Source: Meridianimarinicoccus sp. MJW13 (GTDB lineage: Bacteria > Pseudomonadota > Alphaproteobacteria > Rhodobacterales > Rhodobacteraceae). Taken from it: a stretch of 64,000 bases of DNA. A model generated the notes under the pieces. The model searched no databases and was not told the origin of the DNA. It was given only the letters and a program-made list of their open reading frames with translations. Position 1 is the stretch's first letter. Each line of letters starts with the position of its first letter. Location: the NCBI RefSeq assembly GCF_014901205.1, contig NZ_JACNMU010000001.1, positions 434,001 through 498,000 of the forward strand, read 5' to 3'. A program made the translations under genes and the position numbers. Positions 9,800 through 20,074 of the stretch are shown one piece after another.

Positions 9800-10729
9800 T
9801 CAGCCCAGTTTCTCGGTCAGTTCCGGCACTGCCTGGAACAGGTCGGCCACAAGGCCATAGTCGGCGACCTGGAAGATCGGCGCTTCCTCGTCCTTGTTGA
9901 TGGCAACGATGACCTTGCTGTCCTTCATCCCGGCAAGGTGCTGGATCGCCCCCGAGATGCCTACGGCGACGTACAGCTCGGGTGCCACGACCTTGCCGGT
10001 CTGACCCACCTGCCAGTCGTTCGGGGCAAATCCCGAATCGACCGCCGCGCGGGACGCACCGACGGCAGCGCCCAGCTTGTCGGCCAGGGCTTCGATCAGC
10101 TTGAAGTCCTCTTCCGAGCCGACACCGCGGCCCCCGGACACAACGACACCCGCCGAGGTCAGTTCGGGACGGTCGCTTTCGGCCACCTTGTCCTCGACCC
10201 ATTCCGACAGCGCCGGGTTGTCGCCGACCGAGATGGTCTCGATCGGGGCTGCGGCCTGTTCGCCCGCCACGTCGAAGGTCGATGTGCGGACCGAGACGAC
10301 TTTCTTGGCGTCTTTCGACTTCACCGTCTGGATGGCGTTGCCGGCATAGATCGGCCGCTCGAACGTGTCCGCATCGACGACGCCGGAGACATCCGAGATC
10401 ACCATGACATCCAGCAGCGCGGCCACGCGGGGCAGCACGTTCTTGGCGTCGGTGGTGGCCGGGGCGACGATGTGGTCGTAGTCGCCCGCGAGGCTGGCGA
10501 TCAGCGCGGCGGTCGGCTCGGCCAGGCGATGGCCCAGCGAGGCATCTTCGGCGACCAGCACCTTGGTGACGCCGGCGATCTTGGCGGCTTCTTCGGCAGC
10601 GGCGGCGGCAGAGGCCCCGGCACACAGCGCGGTGACTTCGCCCATCTGGGCAGCGGCGGTCACGGCCTTGGCGGTGGCGTCCAGCGCCAGTTCGCCATTG
10701 GTGACTTCGGCAAGAAGGAGAACAGCCAT
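9800..10729 (-). CDS. etfA: Electron transfer flavoprotein alpha subunit
   Basis: EtfA binds FAD and, with EtfB, carries electrons from acyl-CoA dehydrogenases (such as the Mcd encoded at 23.5 kb) to ETF-ubiquinone oxidoreductase. The 309-residue protein has the N-terminal alpha/beta domain and the C-terminal FAD domain. The latter contains the signatures [49 protein letters not shown] and [20 protein letters not shown]. Its ATG shares one base with the etfB stop (TAATG), so the subunits are translationally coupled. Confidence 0.97.
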   Translation of the reverse strand: MAVLLLAEVTNGELALDATAKAVTAAAQMGEVTALCAGASAAAAAEEAAKIAGVTKVLVAEDASLGHRLAEPTAALIASLAGDYDHIVAPATTDAKNVLPRVAALLDVMVISDVSGVVDADTFERPIYAGNAIQTVKSKDAKKVVSVRTSTFDVAGEQAAAPIETISVGDNPALSEWVEDKVAESDRPELTSAGVVVSGGRGVGSEEDFKLIEALADKLGAAVGASRAAVDSGFAPNDWQVGQTGKVVAPELYVAVGISGAIQHLAGMKDSKVIVAINKDEEAPIFQVADYGLVADLFQAVPELTEKLG

Positions 10730-11487
10730 TATACGACTCCTGCTTCTTTGAGTTTCGACACAAGCTCGTCCACCGAGCCCACCTTGATCCCGGCGGCGCG
10801 TTCCGCCGGTTCGCTGGTCTTGACGACCTCAAGACGCGGGGTCACGTCGACGCCGTAGTCTTCGGCGGTTTTCTGATCCAGCGGCTTTTTCTTCGCCTTC
10901 ATGATGTTGGGCAGCGAGGCATAGCGCGGCTCGTTCAGGCGCAGGTCCACGGTGACGATGGCGGGCATCTTGACCTTGATGGTCTGAAGGCCGCCATCCA
11001 CTTCGCGGGTGACCAGCGCACTGTCGCCGTCGATCTTCACTTCCGAGGCAAAGGTGGCCTGGCTCCAGCCCAGCAGGGCTGATAGCATCTGGCCGGTGGC
11101 GTTCATGTCGTTGTCGATGGCCTGCTTGCCACACAGCACGAGGCCGGGGGCTTCTTCCTCGACAACCTTGGCGAGGATCTTGGCCACCGCCAGCGGTTCG
11201 ATATCTGTGTGCACGTCTTCGGCGGCCACCACGAGGATCGCGCGATCCGCACCCATGGCCAGACCGGTGCGCAGGGTTTCCTGCGCCTGTTTCACGCCGA
11301 TGGACACCAGGACGATTTCCGAGGCGACACCGGCCTCTTTCAGGCGGATGGCCTCTTCGACGGCGATTTCGTCGAAGGGGTTCATCGACATTTTCACATT
11401 GGCCAGATCCACACCCGACCCGTCCGCCTTCACACGAACCTTTACGTTGTAGTCAATCACCCGCTTGACGGGTACGATTACCTTCAT
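10729..11487 (-). CDS. etfB: Electron transfer flavoprotein beta subunit
   Basis: EtfB is the AMP-binding partner of EtfA in the electron transfer flavoprotein. The 252-residue product begins [20 protein letters not shown] and contains [16 protein letters not shown] and the ETF beta signature around [25 protein letters not shown] (shown here in outline), which includes the arginine loop recognising partner dehydrogenases. The ATG at 11485-11487 matches the family start; a longer upstream reading adds 21 unlikely residues. It lies 168 bases after pduO on the same strand and directly couples to etfA. Confidence 0.97.
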   Translation of the reverse strand: MKVIVPVKRVIDYNVKVRVKADGSGVDLANVKMSMNPFDEIAVEEAIRLKEAGVASEIVLVSIGVKQAQETLRTGLAMGADRAILVVAAEDVHTDIEPLAVAKILAKVVEEEAPGLVLCGKQAIDNDMNATGQMLSALLGWSQATFASEVKIDGDSALVTREVDGGLQTIKVKMPAIVTVDLRLNEPRYASLPNIMKAKKKPLDQKTAEDYGVDVTPRLEVVKTSEPAERAAGIKVGSVDELVSKLKEAGVV

Positions 11488-11655
11488 GACGGCGGTCTCC
11501 GTTCGTTTTTCTGCACCAGCAGCGTTTGCTTCGGCGCATGATCTAGACAATCCACAGGGGCTTCAACAGCAAAAAAGCGATCCGAACGCCCCGGAATCCG
11601 CAACGTTCTTTCCGTGGGGACTGCATTTTCAGACCCGGGTTTGGCGCTGTGAGCG

Positions 11656-12228
11656 TTAACGGTTCGCCCCCGGCACCCACAGCACATCCGCCGCCCCCGA
11701 ATCGTTGGCCATGCGGGCGGCGACGAAGAACCAGTCGGAAAGACGGTTGAGGAATTTCACCGCCGCCGGGTTCACCTCCTCGGCGAAGGCCAGCTCCACC
11801 GCCAGCCGCTCGGCCCGCCGCGCCACGGTGCGGCACAGATGCAGGTGTGCGGCCAGCGCCGAGCCGCCCGGCAGGATGAACGACCGCAACGGCGACAGGT
11901 TGGCATTCATCGCATCGATCTCGGCCTCCAGCCGGTCAACCTGGCTGGCGGCCAGCCGCAGCGGCGGATACTCGGCCTCGGCATCGCTGGCCATGTCGGG
12001 ACGGCACAGGTCGGCGCCCAGATCGAACAGATCGTTCTGGATCGCGGCCAGTTGCGTGTCCATCGCGCCCTCGGCATGCAGCCGGGCCATCCCCACGGTG
12101 GCGTTCAACTCATCCACGGTGCCATAGGAATTCACCCTTGCCGCGTTCTTCGGCACCCGCGTGCCATTGCCCAGGGCGGTGTCGCCCTTGTCGCCGGTGC
12201 GGGTGTATATCTTGTTCAGAACGACCAT
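11656..12228 (-). CDS. pduO: Cob(I)alamin adenosyltransferase, PduO type
   Basis: It transfers the adenosyl group of ATP to cob(I)alamin to make adenosylcobalamin, the cofactor of methylmalonyl- and ethylmalonyl-CoA mutases. The 190-residue length is typical. The ATP-binding N-terminal motif KIYTRTGDKGDTAL is intact, followed by YGTVDELNA and the C-terminal FLNRLSDWFFVAARMAN signature with NPAAVKFLNR. The gene sits in a leftward group HIG1-pduO-etfB-etfA, two bases after the HIG1 gene stop. That neighbourhood and the presence of mcd in the window suggest supply of coenzyme B12 to the ethylmalonyl-CoA pathway. Confidence 0.93.
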   Translation of the reverse strand: MVVLNKIYTRTGDKGDTALGNGTRVPKNAARVNSYGTVDELNATVGMARLHAEGAMDTQLAAIQNDLFDLGADLCRPDMASDAEAEYPPLRLAASQVDRLEAEIDAMNANLSPLRSFILPGGSALAAHLHLCRTVARRAERLAVELAFAEEVNPAAVKFLNRLSDWFFVAARMANDSGAADVLWVPGANR

Positions 12229-12230
12229 GG

Positions 12231-12437
12231 TCAGCCTCCCATGCGGCGCAGGGCCACGAAGCCCAGGATCAGAAGAATGGCAACGAATTGCGCCGCGATG
12301 CGATAACGCATCAGGCGGTTGCCGTGCTTGCGGTTGAATTCGCCGCCCCGGCCAAAACCACCGATGCCAATGGCCAGAATGACCACCACCACGAGGCAGG
12401 CCGCTGCGACCACGAAAAACAGGGGATCATTGAGCAT
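12231..12437 (-). CDS. Twin transmembrane helix small protein (HIG1 domain)
   Basis: The 68-residue protein has two hydrophobic helices (about residues 6-26 and 46-63) joined by a short positively charged loop. The loop and second helix contain KHGNRLMRYRIAAQ, which matches the RxRxxxQ part of the HIG1/Rcf family motif. HIG1 proteins associate with cytochrome oxidase and respiratory supercomplexes; in alphaproteobacteria the role is less well established. The next gene, pduO, begins two bases after its stop, so they are probably co-transcribed. Confidence 0.8.
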   Translation of the reverse strand: MLNDPLFFVVAAACLVVVVILAIGIGGFGRGGEFNRKHGNRLMRYRIAAQFVAILLILGFVALRRMGG

Positions 12438-12517
12438 CGTGTTTCCTCCGGATGCGCTGCATCTAGTCGGCCCTGCCGGGATTGCGAGCGGCCTTTTCGT
12501 CGCGTTTGCCTGCTGCC

Positions 12518-13345
12518 TTACGCCCGATCATACAACCGGTCCAGCGCCGCGGCGGGCAACAGCCCCTGCACCTGGGCGATCACCCGCGTGGGCGTCGTCA
12601 CCCGGTAGCGGCGGCGCGGGCGTTTCGCCGTCAGCGCATGGATCAGCGGCTGCGTCACTGCCGAGGGCGGCAATTGGAACGGGCTGTCGCCCGAACCCTT
12701 GTGCAACAGGTCCAGCAGGCTGGCCTCGTATTGCGCGGCGCGCGGCGAATTGCGCCAGTCGATCCAGCGCTCGAACTGGAGGATGGCGTTCTTTCGGAAA
12801 TCTGTCCGAATCGGGCCGGGCTGGATCAGGCTGACGTGGATGCCGAACTCGCGCATTTCCAGCCGCAGCACATCCGAATAGCCCTCGATGGCGTATTTCG
12901 AGGCCACATAGGCCCCGCGCCATTTCGCCGGCACGAAGCCCAGCACCGACGAGCACATGACGATCCGCCCCTGCCCCTGCGCCCGCATCGCCGGCAGCAC
13001 CAGACGGGTCAATTCGTGCCAACCGAAGAAGTTGACCTCGAACAGATCGCGCAAGCCGTCGGTCGGGATATCCTCGACCGGGGCGGGCAGCGCGTGGGCG
13101 CCGTTGTTGAACAGCGCATCCAGCCGTCCGCCGGTGCGCGACAGGATCTCGTCCACCGCCGCGGTCATTGAGGCGCTGTCGCGGTAATCCAGCCGCAAGG
13201 CTTCCAGCCCCGCGTCGCGCAGGCGGGCGGCATCGGCTTCGGCCCGGCAGGTGGCGAACACGCGCCACCCGGCCTCGTGCAGCGCCCGGGCGGCATGGGC
13301 GCCGATGCCGGAACTGCACCCGGTGATCAGAATCGTGCGGGACAT
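12518..13345 (-). CDS. Short-chain dehydrogenase/reductase
   Basis: This is a classical SDR of 275 residues. The cofactor-binding glycine motif is TGCSSGIGAHAA near the start, NNGAH takes the place of NNAG, the catalytic serine is in IVMCSSVLGF and the catalytic pair is YVASK. The PGPIRTDF segment follows as expected. The C-terminal part after residue 230, including an RRRYRVTTPTRV stretch, resembles SDRs that act on lipid or steroid-like substrates, but I cannot assign the substrate. The ATG at 13343-13345 places the glycine motif at the N terminus. Confidence 0.85.
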   Translation of the reverse strand: MSRTILITGCSSGIGAHAARALHEAGWRVFATCRAEADAARLRDAGLEALRLDYRDSASMTAAVDEILSRTGGRLDALFNNGAHALPAPVEDIPTDGLRDLFEVNFFGWHELTRLVLPAMRAQGQGRIVMCSSVLGFVPAKWRGAYVASKYAIEGYSDVLRLEMREFGIHVSLIQPGPIRTDFRKNAILQFERWIDWRNSPRAAQYEASLLDLLHKGSGDSPFQLPPSAVTQPLIHALTAKRPRRRYRVTTPTRVIAQVQGLLPAAALDRLYDRA

Positions 13346-13413
13346 GGCGGGGACGGCCCTTTCATTGCGGCTGGCCTGACCTGCCACGCGGGCAGCGCGT
13401 TCGCAAGCCGGGC

Positions 13414-14106
13414 CTAGGGCAGCGGTTGCAGGAATCGGCTGGCCATATAGACCGGCTGCCCGGTGTCCGGATGCGCGATGCTGCGCCAGCCGTCGCGCTC
13501 CTCGCCCAGCAGCACCACTTCATCACCGAAATTCACGCGCCCGACCACCGCATCAGAAACCGACGGCCCGGCCCGCAGGTTGACCGACGTGCCCAGCACC
13601 TGTGCGCGTGCGGGCTGATCTTCGGCCTCGGGCAGCGGGTCAGTTTCCGCCACCGCGACCACCTCGCCGCCACTGACACTGGGGCGGGTCAGATCGGCAC
13701 CGGCCTCGGTCCCGCTGCGGGCGCGCACGGAATCCGACAGGGCCAGCGCCCCGGCGGTACCGGAGCCGCTCAACCCGCCCAGCCCCAGCGCGGGCAGCCT
13801 TTCGGCCAGTTCCGTGGCCAGTTCTTCGGCGGAAACTTCGGGCAATTCTGCTGTTTCTTCGACCGGGGCCGCATCTGGGGATGCGTCGGGTGAAATCGAC
13901 GTGTTCGCGGGGGCCGATGCGGGGGTGCTTTCTGTCACCGTCGCGGAACGCTCCGGCGCCTGGTCCACCGGTGGCGGGGCATTTTCCTGCAGTTCCGCTG
14001 CCCGCTCCAACACATGCGGCGGTTTCGGGCCGCTGTCCGGCTCCGGCGCGAAATAGAAGGCGATGAAGATGGCCATCGCCAGCAGGACCGTCAGCTTGAA
14101 CCCCAT
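13414..14106 (-). CDS. Membrane-anchored protein with C-terminal SH3 domain
   Basis: The 230-residue protein has a single N-terminal hydrophobic segment (LTVLLAMAIFIAFYF, residues 4-18), then a long low-complexity Pro/Ala/Glu region (about 25-165). It ends in a bacterial SH3 domain with the typical QVLGTSVNLRAGPSVSDAVVGRV and LLGEERDGWRSIAHP motifs. The layout suggests an inner-membrane anchor presenting an SH3 domain to periplasmic peptidoglycan. It diverges from parC across a 133-base spacer. The specific function is unknown. Confidence 0.8.
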   Translation of the reverse strand: MGFKLTVLLAMAIFIAFYFAPEPDSGPKPPHVLERAAELQENAPPPVDQAPERSATVTESTPASAPANTSISPDASPDAAPVEETAELPEVSAEELATELAERLPALGLGGLSGSGTAGALALSDSVRARSGTEAGADLTRPSVSGGEVVAVAETDPLPEAEDQPARAQVLGTSVNLRAGPSVSDAVVGRVNFGDEVVLLGEERDGWRSIAHPDTGQPVYMASRFLQPLP

Positions 14107-14239
14107 TTGTACACTTCCTTCGTGACCCGCCAGATTATCGTACCCATTCTGTCCCGAGATACCAGCATGGAGCTAGCCCGGATGTCCTTGCCCGCAAGCG
14201 CCGCTTTACCGCCCCCGCGCTGCCCGCTAAACCCTCAGC

Positions 14240-16495
14240 ATGGACACGCCCGAGACGCCCCAAGAACATTCCGAACCGCTGCGCCGCGCGATCGGCAGCC
14301 GCTATCTGACCTATGCGCTGTCGACGATCATGCACCGCGCCCTGCCCGACGCCCGCGACGGACTGAAGCCGGTACACCGGCGCATCCTTTACGCGATGCG
14401 CGAATTGCGGCTGGCATCGAACGGCGGCTTCCGCAAGTCGGCCAAGATCTCGGGCGACGTGATGGGCAACTATCACCCGCACGGCGATGCCGCGATTTAC
14501 GACGCCATGGCGCGTCTGGCACAGGATTTCGTGATCCGTTACCCGCTGGTCGACGGTCAGGGCAATTTCGGCAACATCGACGGCGACAACCCGGCGGCCG
14601 CCCGCTACACCGAAGCCCGCATGACCGCCGCCGCCGAAGCCCTGCTGGATGGGCTGGCCGAGGATGCGGTGGATTACCGCGACAATTACGACGGCACGCT
14701 GCAGGAACCCGAAGTTCTGCCGGCGGCCTTCCCCAACCTTCTGGCCAACGGGTCCAGCGGCATCGCCGTGGGGATGGCGACCAACATTCCGCCGCACAAT
14801 CTGGATGAGCTTTGCGCCGCCTGCCTGCATCTGATCAAAGCCCCGAATGCCCATGATGAAACGCTGGTCGACCTGATCCCCGGCCCCGATTTCCCCACCG
14901 GTGGCGTCATTGTCGAACCGCGCGATAGCATCCTGGAAACCTACCGCACCGGGCGCGGGGCGTTCCGCCTGCGCTCACGCTGGGAGATCGAGGAAATGGG
15001 CCGCGGCCAGTGGCAGATCGTGGTCACCGAAATCCCCTACCAGGTGCAGAAATCCAAGCTGATCGAGAAGCTGGCCGAGTTGATCCAGGCCAAGCGGGTG
15101 CCGATCCTGGCCGATGTGCGGGACGAAAGCGCCGATGACGTGCGCATCGTGCTGGAGCCGAAGTCGCGTAACGTCGATGCCGATGTGCTGATGAGCACCC
15201 TGTTCCGCCTGTCCGATCTGGAAATCCGCTTTTCGCTGAACATGAACGTGCTGATCGACGGGCGCACCCCCAAGGTCTGTTCGCTGAAAGAGGTTCTGCG
15301 CGCGTTCCTGGACCATCGCCGCGAGGTGCTGATCCGCCGGTCGCAGCATCGGCTTGAAAAGATCGACCACCGGCTTGAGGTGCTGGAAGGCTATATGGTC
15401 GCCTTCCTGAACCTTGACCGGGTGATCGAGATCATCCGCTATGACGACCATCCCAAGGCCAAGCTGATCGAGGAATTCACCCTGACCGAGGTGCAGGCCG
15501 AGGCGATCCTCAACATGCGCCTGCGCTCTCTGCGCAAGCTGGAAGAGATGGAGCTGCGCAACGAGCGCGACGCGCTGCTGATGGAACGCGCCGATCTGGT
15601 GGACCTTCTGGAAAGCGACGAGTTGCAATGGAGCCGGATCTCGGATGAACTGCGCGAGGTGCGCAAGAAATTCGGTGCCAAGGCGCCCGGCGGTGCCCGG
15701 CGTACCAAGTTCTCGGAATTGACCGAAGTGGCCGAGGTGCCGCTGGAAGCCATGATCGACCGCGAGCCGATCACCGTGGTCTGTTCGAAAATGGGCTGGA
15801 TCCGGGCGATGAAGGGCCACGTGGCGCTGGACAGCGCCCTGAAGTTCAAGGACGGCGACGAAGGCCGGTTCATCTTCCACGCCGAAACCACCGACAAGCT
15901 GCTGGTGTTCGGCTCAAACGGGCGCTTCTACACGCTGTCGGCGGTCAGCCTGCCCGGCGGCCGGGGCATGGGCGAGCCGTTGCGCCTGATGGTGGACCTG
16001 CCCAACGACGTGGAAATCGTCGATCTGTTCCTGCATGTGCCGGGGCGCAAGCTGATCCTTGCCTCTACCACCGGCGATGGGTTCGTGGTGACCGAGGACG
16101 AGGTTCTGGCCCAGACCCGCAGCGGCAAGCAGGCGCTGAACGTCAAGGAGCCTGCCCGCGCGGCGCTGTGTCGGCCGGTGCGCGGCGATCACGTGGCGGT
16201 GGTCAGTCAGAACGGCAAGCTGCTGGCCTTCCCGGTCGAGGACCTGCCCGAAATGGTGCGCGGCAAGGGCGTCCGGCTGCAGAAATACAACATGGCGCGC
16301 GGACGGCAGGGCAGCCTGGAACTGGATGGCGGTCTGGCCGATCTGACGACCTTCGATGTGGAACAGGGACTCAGCTGGCAGACGCCGAACGGGCAGACCC
16401 GCCGCGAACCCGATGTGGCGCAATGGCTGGGCAAACGGGCGGGTGTGGGCCGTCAGGTGCCGCGCGGCTTTCCCAAGGATCGCAAGTTCACCTGA
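14240..16495 (+). CDS. parC: DNA topoisomerase IV subunit A
   Basis: ParC is the DNA-cleaving subunit of topoisomerase IV, which unlinks daughter chromosomes. The 751-residue length fits ParC rather than GyrA. The cleavage domain is clear: [17 protein letters not shown], the quinolone-region helix [12 protein letters not shown] (about 79-90) and the catalytic Tyr123 in AARYTEAR. The positions equivalent to E. coli Ser80 and Glu84 are Ala84 and Asp88. The C-terminal beta-pinwheel is shorter than in GyrA and lacks a clear GyrA box. ParE is not in the window. Confidence 0.95.
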   Translation: MDTPETPQEHSEPLRRAIGSRYLTYALSTIMHRALPDARDGLKPVHRRILYAMRELRLASNGGFRKSAKISGDVMGNYHPHGDAAIYDAMARLAQDFVIRYPLVDGQGNFGNIDGDNPAAARYTEARMTAAAEALLDGLAEDAVDYRDNYDGTLQEPEVLPAAFPNLLANGSSGIAVGMATNIPPHNLDELCAACLHLIKAPNAHDETLVDLIPGPDFPTGGVIVEPRDSILETYRTGRGAFRLRSRWEIEEMGRGQWQIVVTEIPYQVQKSKLIEKLAELIQAKRVPILADVRDESADDVRIVLEPKSRNVDADVLMSTLFRLSDLEIRFSLNMNVLIDGRTPKVCSLKEVLRAFLDHRREVLIRRSQHRLEKIDHRLEVLEGYMVAFLNLDRVIEIIRYDDHPKAKLIEEFTLTEVQAEAILNMRLRSLRKLEEMELRNERDALLMERADLVDLLESDELQWSRISDELREVRKKFGAKAPGGARRTKFSELTEVAEVPLEAMIDREPITVVCSKMGWIRAMKGHVALDSALKFKDGDEGRFIFHAETTDKLLVFGSNGRFYTLSAVSLPGGRGMGEPLRLMVDLPNDVEIVDLFLHVPGRKLILASTTGDGFVVTEDEVLAQTRSGKQALNVKEPARAALCRPVRGDHVAVVSQNGKLLAFPVEDLPEMVRGKGVRLQKYNMARGRQGSLELDGGLADLTTFDVEQGLSWQTPNGQTRREPDVAQWLGKRAGVGRQVPRGFPKDRKFT

Positions 16496-16605
16496 GGCAA
16501 CGCGACGGGAGGCTGAAAACGCTTTCCCTTTCAGCATGATCTTCGCATGATTCGTTCAAGAAATTCCGCCCGGTTCCTTCGCCGCGCGGCAAGAGGCAAA
16601 GGCAT

Positions 16606-17562
16606 ATGGCACATCCGGCCATTCTGACGATTACCCTGAACCCGGCGCTGGATCTCTCCTCGCAGGTGGATCAGGTCCGCGCAGGCGACAAACTGCGTTG
16701 CGCCTCGCCGCGCCGGGATCCGGGCGGCGGCGGCATCAATGTCAGCCGCGCCATCCGGCATTTGGGCGGCGACAGCCTTGCCGTGGTGGCCCTTGGCGGC
16801 GCCACTGGCGAAGCGGTGCGGCAGATGATGACTGCCGAAGGCCTCAGCCTGCGCGCCTTTCCCCTGCCGGGCGAAACCCGCCAAAGCCTGTCGGTCACCG
16901 ACCAGTCCAACAACGATCAGTACCGCTTCGTGATGCCCGGCCCGGATTGGCATGACGCCGAGGTCGATGCCTTGCTGGACCTGTGCGCCACCCTGCCCGG
17001 TCCCGGCACGCTGACCGTGCTCAGCGGTTCGCTGCCGCCCGGCGTTTCCCCTTGCCTGCCGCACCGAATGTGCGCGGCGTTGGAAGGAGCCGGGGCGCGG
17101 ATGATCATCGATACCTCGGGCGCGGGCCTCTTGCGTCTTGCGCGCACACCGCAGGACCAGCGCCCCATGGTGCTGCGGTTCGACAACCAGGAAGCCGAGG
17201 AATTGTCCGGCACCACGTTGGACAGCCCGGCAGCGACGGCGGATCTGGCCGAGAACCTTGCGCAACGCGGCGTGGCCGATGCGGTGGTCATTGCCTGCGG
17301 GGCCGAGGGCAACGTGCTGTTCGACGGAACCCGCCGCGTGCTATGCCGCCCGGTGCCGGTGCCGGTGCGCAGCAAGGTGGGCGCCGGGGACAGTTTCGTA
17401 GGTGCTTTCGCCCTGACCCTGTCGCGCGGCGGCGATCTGGCCGAGGCACTGCACCACGGCACCGCCGCCGCAAATGCCGCCGTGATGACCGATGCCACGG
17501 AACTGTGCCGGGCCGAAGATGTGGAACGTCTGTATCCGGGCTGTCTGCTGTCCGAGATCTAG
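16606..17562 (+). CDS. pfkB: 6-phosphofructokinase II-type sugar kinase (PfkB family)
   Basis: The 318-residue ribokinase-fold protein resembles E. coli Pfk-2 more than fructose-1-phosphate kinases. Shared features are GDKLRCASP, DPGGGGINVSRAIRHLGG, TRQSLSV, the QYRFVMPG stretch, SGSLPPG and the ATP/anion-hole motif VGAGDSFVGA with the catalytic Asp. The family KPN segment reads LRFDNQEAEE instead. It probably phosphorylates fructose-6-phosphate, although 1-phosphofructokinase or tagatose-6-phosphate activity cannot be excluded. The ATG has a GAGGCAAAGG-type ribosome-binding sequence. It stands alone after parC. Confidence 0.8.
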   Translation: MAHPAILTITLNPALDLSSQVDQVRAGDKLRCASPRRDPGGGGINVSRAIRHLGGDSLAVVALGGATGEAVRQMMTAEGLSLRAFPLPGETRQSLSVTDQSNNDQYRFVMPGPDWHDAEVDALLDLCATLPGPGTLTVLSGSLPPGVSPCLPHRMCAALEGAGARMIIDTSGAGLLRLARTPQDQRPMVLRFDNQEAEELSGTTLDSPAATADLAENLAQRGVADAVVIACGAEGNVLFDGTRRVLCRPVPVPVRSKVGAGDSFVGAFALTLSRGGDLAEALHHGTAAANAAVMTDATELCRAEDVERLYPGCLLSEI

Positions 17563-17565
17563 GTC

Positions 17566-18477
17566 TCAGGTGTCGCGCAGGGCGAGGGTCTGTTCGCGCA
17601 GCCACGCGACGAAGCCGCGCGGATTGGAGCCCCAGACCCGGATGGCCTCGTCGTCGAACGGCGGGCCGACCACCGGGCGTTGCGGCTTGTTCAGCGCGTG
17701 CACGACCTCGTGGATCAGCAACCCCTGCCGCAGCGTCGCCGACATCTGGTTGGCGATCTGATAGGCACGGCTGTTCTGGCCGGGAAAGAACACCGGCACC
17801 ACCTTGGCCTTGCTGCGCTGGATCATCTTGGCGGTAAACGGGTTCCAGTCCCGCTCTACCGCCGGACCCATCAGCGTGTCGGACGAGGCCACAACGCCCG
17901 AAGGAAACAGCACGATGACCCCGCCATCGGCCAGATGATCCATCGAACGGCGGCGCATTTCCAGGTTTTGCTGCAACGCGTCCGGCTCATGCGGGAAGGG
18001 CACCGGGATCATGAACTCGCGGATTTCCTCGACCCCGGTCAGAAGCGAGCGGGTCAGGATCTTGTAGTCCTGACGCACCCGCCCGATCAATTCGGCCAGA
18101 ACCATGCCATCGACCAGCCCATGCGGGTGATTGGCCACGATGATCACTGGCCCTTCGGCAGGGATGCGGCGGATCTGGTCCTCGGGCGTGGTCAGCTCGA
18201 TGCCCATGGTCGCCAGCGCCTTGCGCCAGAACGCCTGCCCCATGGGCACGCCCTCGCGCTCGAACTGGCGGATCAGGCGCAGCAGGGTCAGCTTCCCGGT
18301 GGCCCATTCCATCGACTTGATCAGCGTGGTCTGGAACCCGTTGTCGAACGTCGAAGCATAGGACAGCTTGCGCTTGTCATAGGGGACATAGTCCGCCGGC
18401 GGCGTCACCGGCTCGCCACGACGGCTGGCCCGCAGGCGCGCACGTTGCGCTATATTGGCCCCCTGGATGTCGGCCAT
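17566..18477 (-). CDS. PlsC-type lysophospholipid acyltransferase
   Basis: A 303-residue glycerolipid acyltransferase-family protein. The catalytic block is ANHPHGLVDGM (His and Asp of the HX4D motif, about residue 115), followed by the PSG motif in VIVLFPSGVVAS. Residues 1-75 form an N-terminal extension without obvious signal. Such proteins acylate lysophosphatidic acid, ornithine lipids or similar substrates; the substrate here is not determined. Its ATG shares one base with the ptsH stop (TAATG), so it is the last gene of the hprK-rapZ-manX-ptsH operon. Confidence 0.82.
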   Translation of the reverse strand: MADIQGANIAQRARLRASRRGEPVTPPADYVPYDKRKLSYASTFDNGFQTTLIKSMEWATGKLTLLRLIRQFEREGVPMGQAFWRKALATMGIELTTPEDQIRRIPAEGPVIIVANHPHGLVDGMVLAELIGRVRQDYKILTRSLLTGVEEIREFMIPVPFPHEPDALQQNLEMRRRSMDHLADGGVIVLFPSGVVASSDTLMGPAVERDWNPFTAKMIQRSKAKVVPVFFPGQNSRAYQIANQMSATLRQGLLIHEVVHALNKPQRPVVGPPFDDEAIRVWGSNPRGFVAWLREQTLALRDT

Positions 18478-18755
18478 TACATCTCCTCGCCGAAACGGTT
18501 GGCGACCAGCGCCTCAAGCGCGCCGCCAAGCTCCTCGGCCTGGGAACCGCTGATTTCCACGGTGATCGTTGTGCCCTTGGCCGCGGCCAGCATCAACAGA
18601 CCCATGATGCTGTCGCCCCCGGCGCTCATCCCGTCACGGGACACTTCGGCCGAAGCGTCAAAGGCTTCGACAACCTCCACGAATTTGGCCGAGGCCCGCG
18701 CGTGCAGGCCCTTTTCATTGATGATGCGGAGCGTCTTGCAAATGGAATCAGTCAT
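18477..18755 (-). CDS. ptsH: HPr phosphocarrier protein
   Basis: HPr is the phosphate carrier of the PEP-dependent phosphotransferase system. The 92-residue protein has the active-site His18 in KGLHARASAKF and a regulatory serine, Ser49, in GGDSIMGLLML, which is the target of HPr kinase encoded three genes upstream. Together with EIIA-Man and HprK, and without sugar permease genes nearby, it belongs to a regulatory PTS. It lies nine bases after the EIIA gene. Confidence 0.95.
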   Translation of the reverse strand: MTDSICKTLRIINEKGLHARASAKFVEVVEAFDASAEVSRDGMSAGGDSIMGLLMLAAAKGTTITVEISGSQAEELGGALEALVANRFGEEM

Positions 18756-18764
18756 GTCCGCACG

Positions 18765-19157
18765 TCAATTGCCGAAAGCGTCGAAGCAATCAAGGTATTT
18801 CCGCCCCGCGTGCAAGGCGTTGTCCACAGCTTCGGGGACTGTGCGGTCGCGCACTTTGACCAGTTTGATGAGCAGCGGAAGATTGGCGCCGTAGATGATC
18901 CGCCGGTTGGCACGATCACAGGCGGGCAGCGACAGGTTCGAGGGCGAGCCGCCAAACATGTCCGTTACCACGATCACCCCGTCGCCGGTGTCCACTGCGT
19001 CGGCCGCGGCCTCGATCTCGGCGCGCTTGGCATCCCGATCCTCATGCACGGCAATGGCAATCGCCCGCATGTTGTCCTGGGGCCCAAGAACATGCTCGAC
19101 GGCGGCAAGATACTCGCGCGCCAACCCCCCATGGGCAACAATGACGATTCCGATCAT
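18765..19157 (-). CDS. manX: PTS EIIA component, mannose family (regulatory)
   Basis: The 130-residue protein is a single EIIA-Man domain, with the phosphorylatable His9 in VAHGGLA and the family segment [12 protein letters not shown]. No EIIB, EIIC or EIID genes are present around it, so it is expected to act as a regulatory phosphate acceptor from HPr rather than in sugar uptake. Its ATG overlaps the rapZ stop by four bases (ATGA). Regulatory targets in this organism cannot be read from the sequence. Confidence 0.93.
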   Translation of the reverse strand: MIGIVIVAHGGLAREYLAAVEHVLGPQDNMRAIAIAVHEDRDAKRAEIEAAADAVDTGDGVIVVTDMFGGSPSNLSLPACDRANRRIIYGANLPLLIKLVKVRDRTVPEAVDNALHAGRKYLDCFDAFGN

Positions 19158-20074
19158 CGGGGCGCCTCCGCCACCTGCGCGGCCATCAAGGCACTGCGCC
19201 GTTCCAATTCATGATGCCGAAGACTGACCTTCCACCCGTTGTCGCCAAGGCGCCGGGCCAGGGCTTCAGCCAGCGCGACCGAGCGATGCTGCCCGCCGGT
19301 GCAACCGAAACCAATCGACAGGTGTGACTTGCCCTCCGCCGTGTAGGCCGGCAACAGGAATTCTGAAAGATCATTAACTTTGTCAAAAAATGGGGCATAT
19401 CGGTCATCCGTGCCGATGAAGGCCGCAACGCGCGGGTCGCGCCCGTCCAGTGCACGCAGCGACACATCCCAATAGGGGTTTTTCAGGAATCGGCAGTCGA
19501 ACACCATGTCGATCCCCCGCGGCATCCCGCGCTTGTAGCTGAACGAATGCAGCACCAGCGCCATCCGCTGCGCCCCGTCCGGTTCGAACAAGCGCCCCAG
19601 TTCCGCCTTCAGATCGTGCGGCGTCTGCGCCGAAGTGTCGATCAGGATATCGGCCAGCGCCCGGATCGGCAGCAGCAACTCTTGCTCGCGCAAGATCCCT
19701 TGCGCCGGGGTTTCCGCCGGGGCCAGGGGATGCCGCCGCCGGGTTTCGGAATAGCGCCGCTCCAGCACCGCAGGCTCGGCATCCAGGTACAGAACCTCGA
19801 CCCGCGCACCGCCGCCGCGCAACTGTTCGATCAGATCCTGGAAGGCAGCGACCGAGAAATCCCGGTTGCGCACATCGACCCCCAGCACCAGGTCGCGGCC
19901 CAGGGCCGGGCCATCCAGCAGCCGCGGCACCAGCGACAGCGGCAGGTTGTCGATCGCCTCGCAGCCCAGATCCTCCAGCACTCGCACGGCGGTCGTCCGT
20001 CCGGCTCCGGACGGGCCGGTCACCAGGATGATCCGGGCAGTGGCTTGGGATGGCGCGGCGGTGGCGTGACTCAT
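19154..20074 (-). CDS. rapZ: RNase adapter protein RapZ (YvcJ/YhbJ family)
   Basis: RapZ-family proteins are P-loop nucleotide-binding proteins; in E. coli RapZ directs RNase E to the small RNA GlmZ to control amino-sugar synthesis. The 306-residue product has the Walker [11 protein letters not shown], the family stretch [22 protein letters not shown] and the C-terminal domain with [17 protein letters not shown]. The ATG at 20072-20074 overlaps the hprK stop (ATGA). A longer reading adds residues that belong to the hprK overlap. The alphaproteobacterial role, with no GlmZ known, may differ. Confidence 0.93.
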   Translation of the reverse strand: MSHATAAPSQATARIILVTGPSGAGRTTAVRVLEDLGCEAIDNLPLSLVPRLLDGPALGRDLVLGVDVRNRDFSVAAFQDLIEQLRGGGARVEVLYLDAEPAVLERRYSETRRRHPLAPAETPAQGILREQELLLPIRALADILIDTSAQTPHDLKAELGRLFEPDGAQRMALVLHSFSYKRGMPRGIDMVFDCRFLKNPYWDVSLRALDGRDPRVAAFIGTDDRYAPFFDKVNDLSEFLLPAYTAEGKSHLSIGFGCTGGQHRSVALAEALARRLGDNGWKVSLRHHELERRSALMAAQVAEAPR

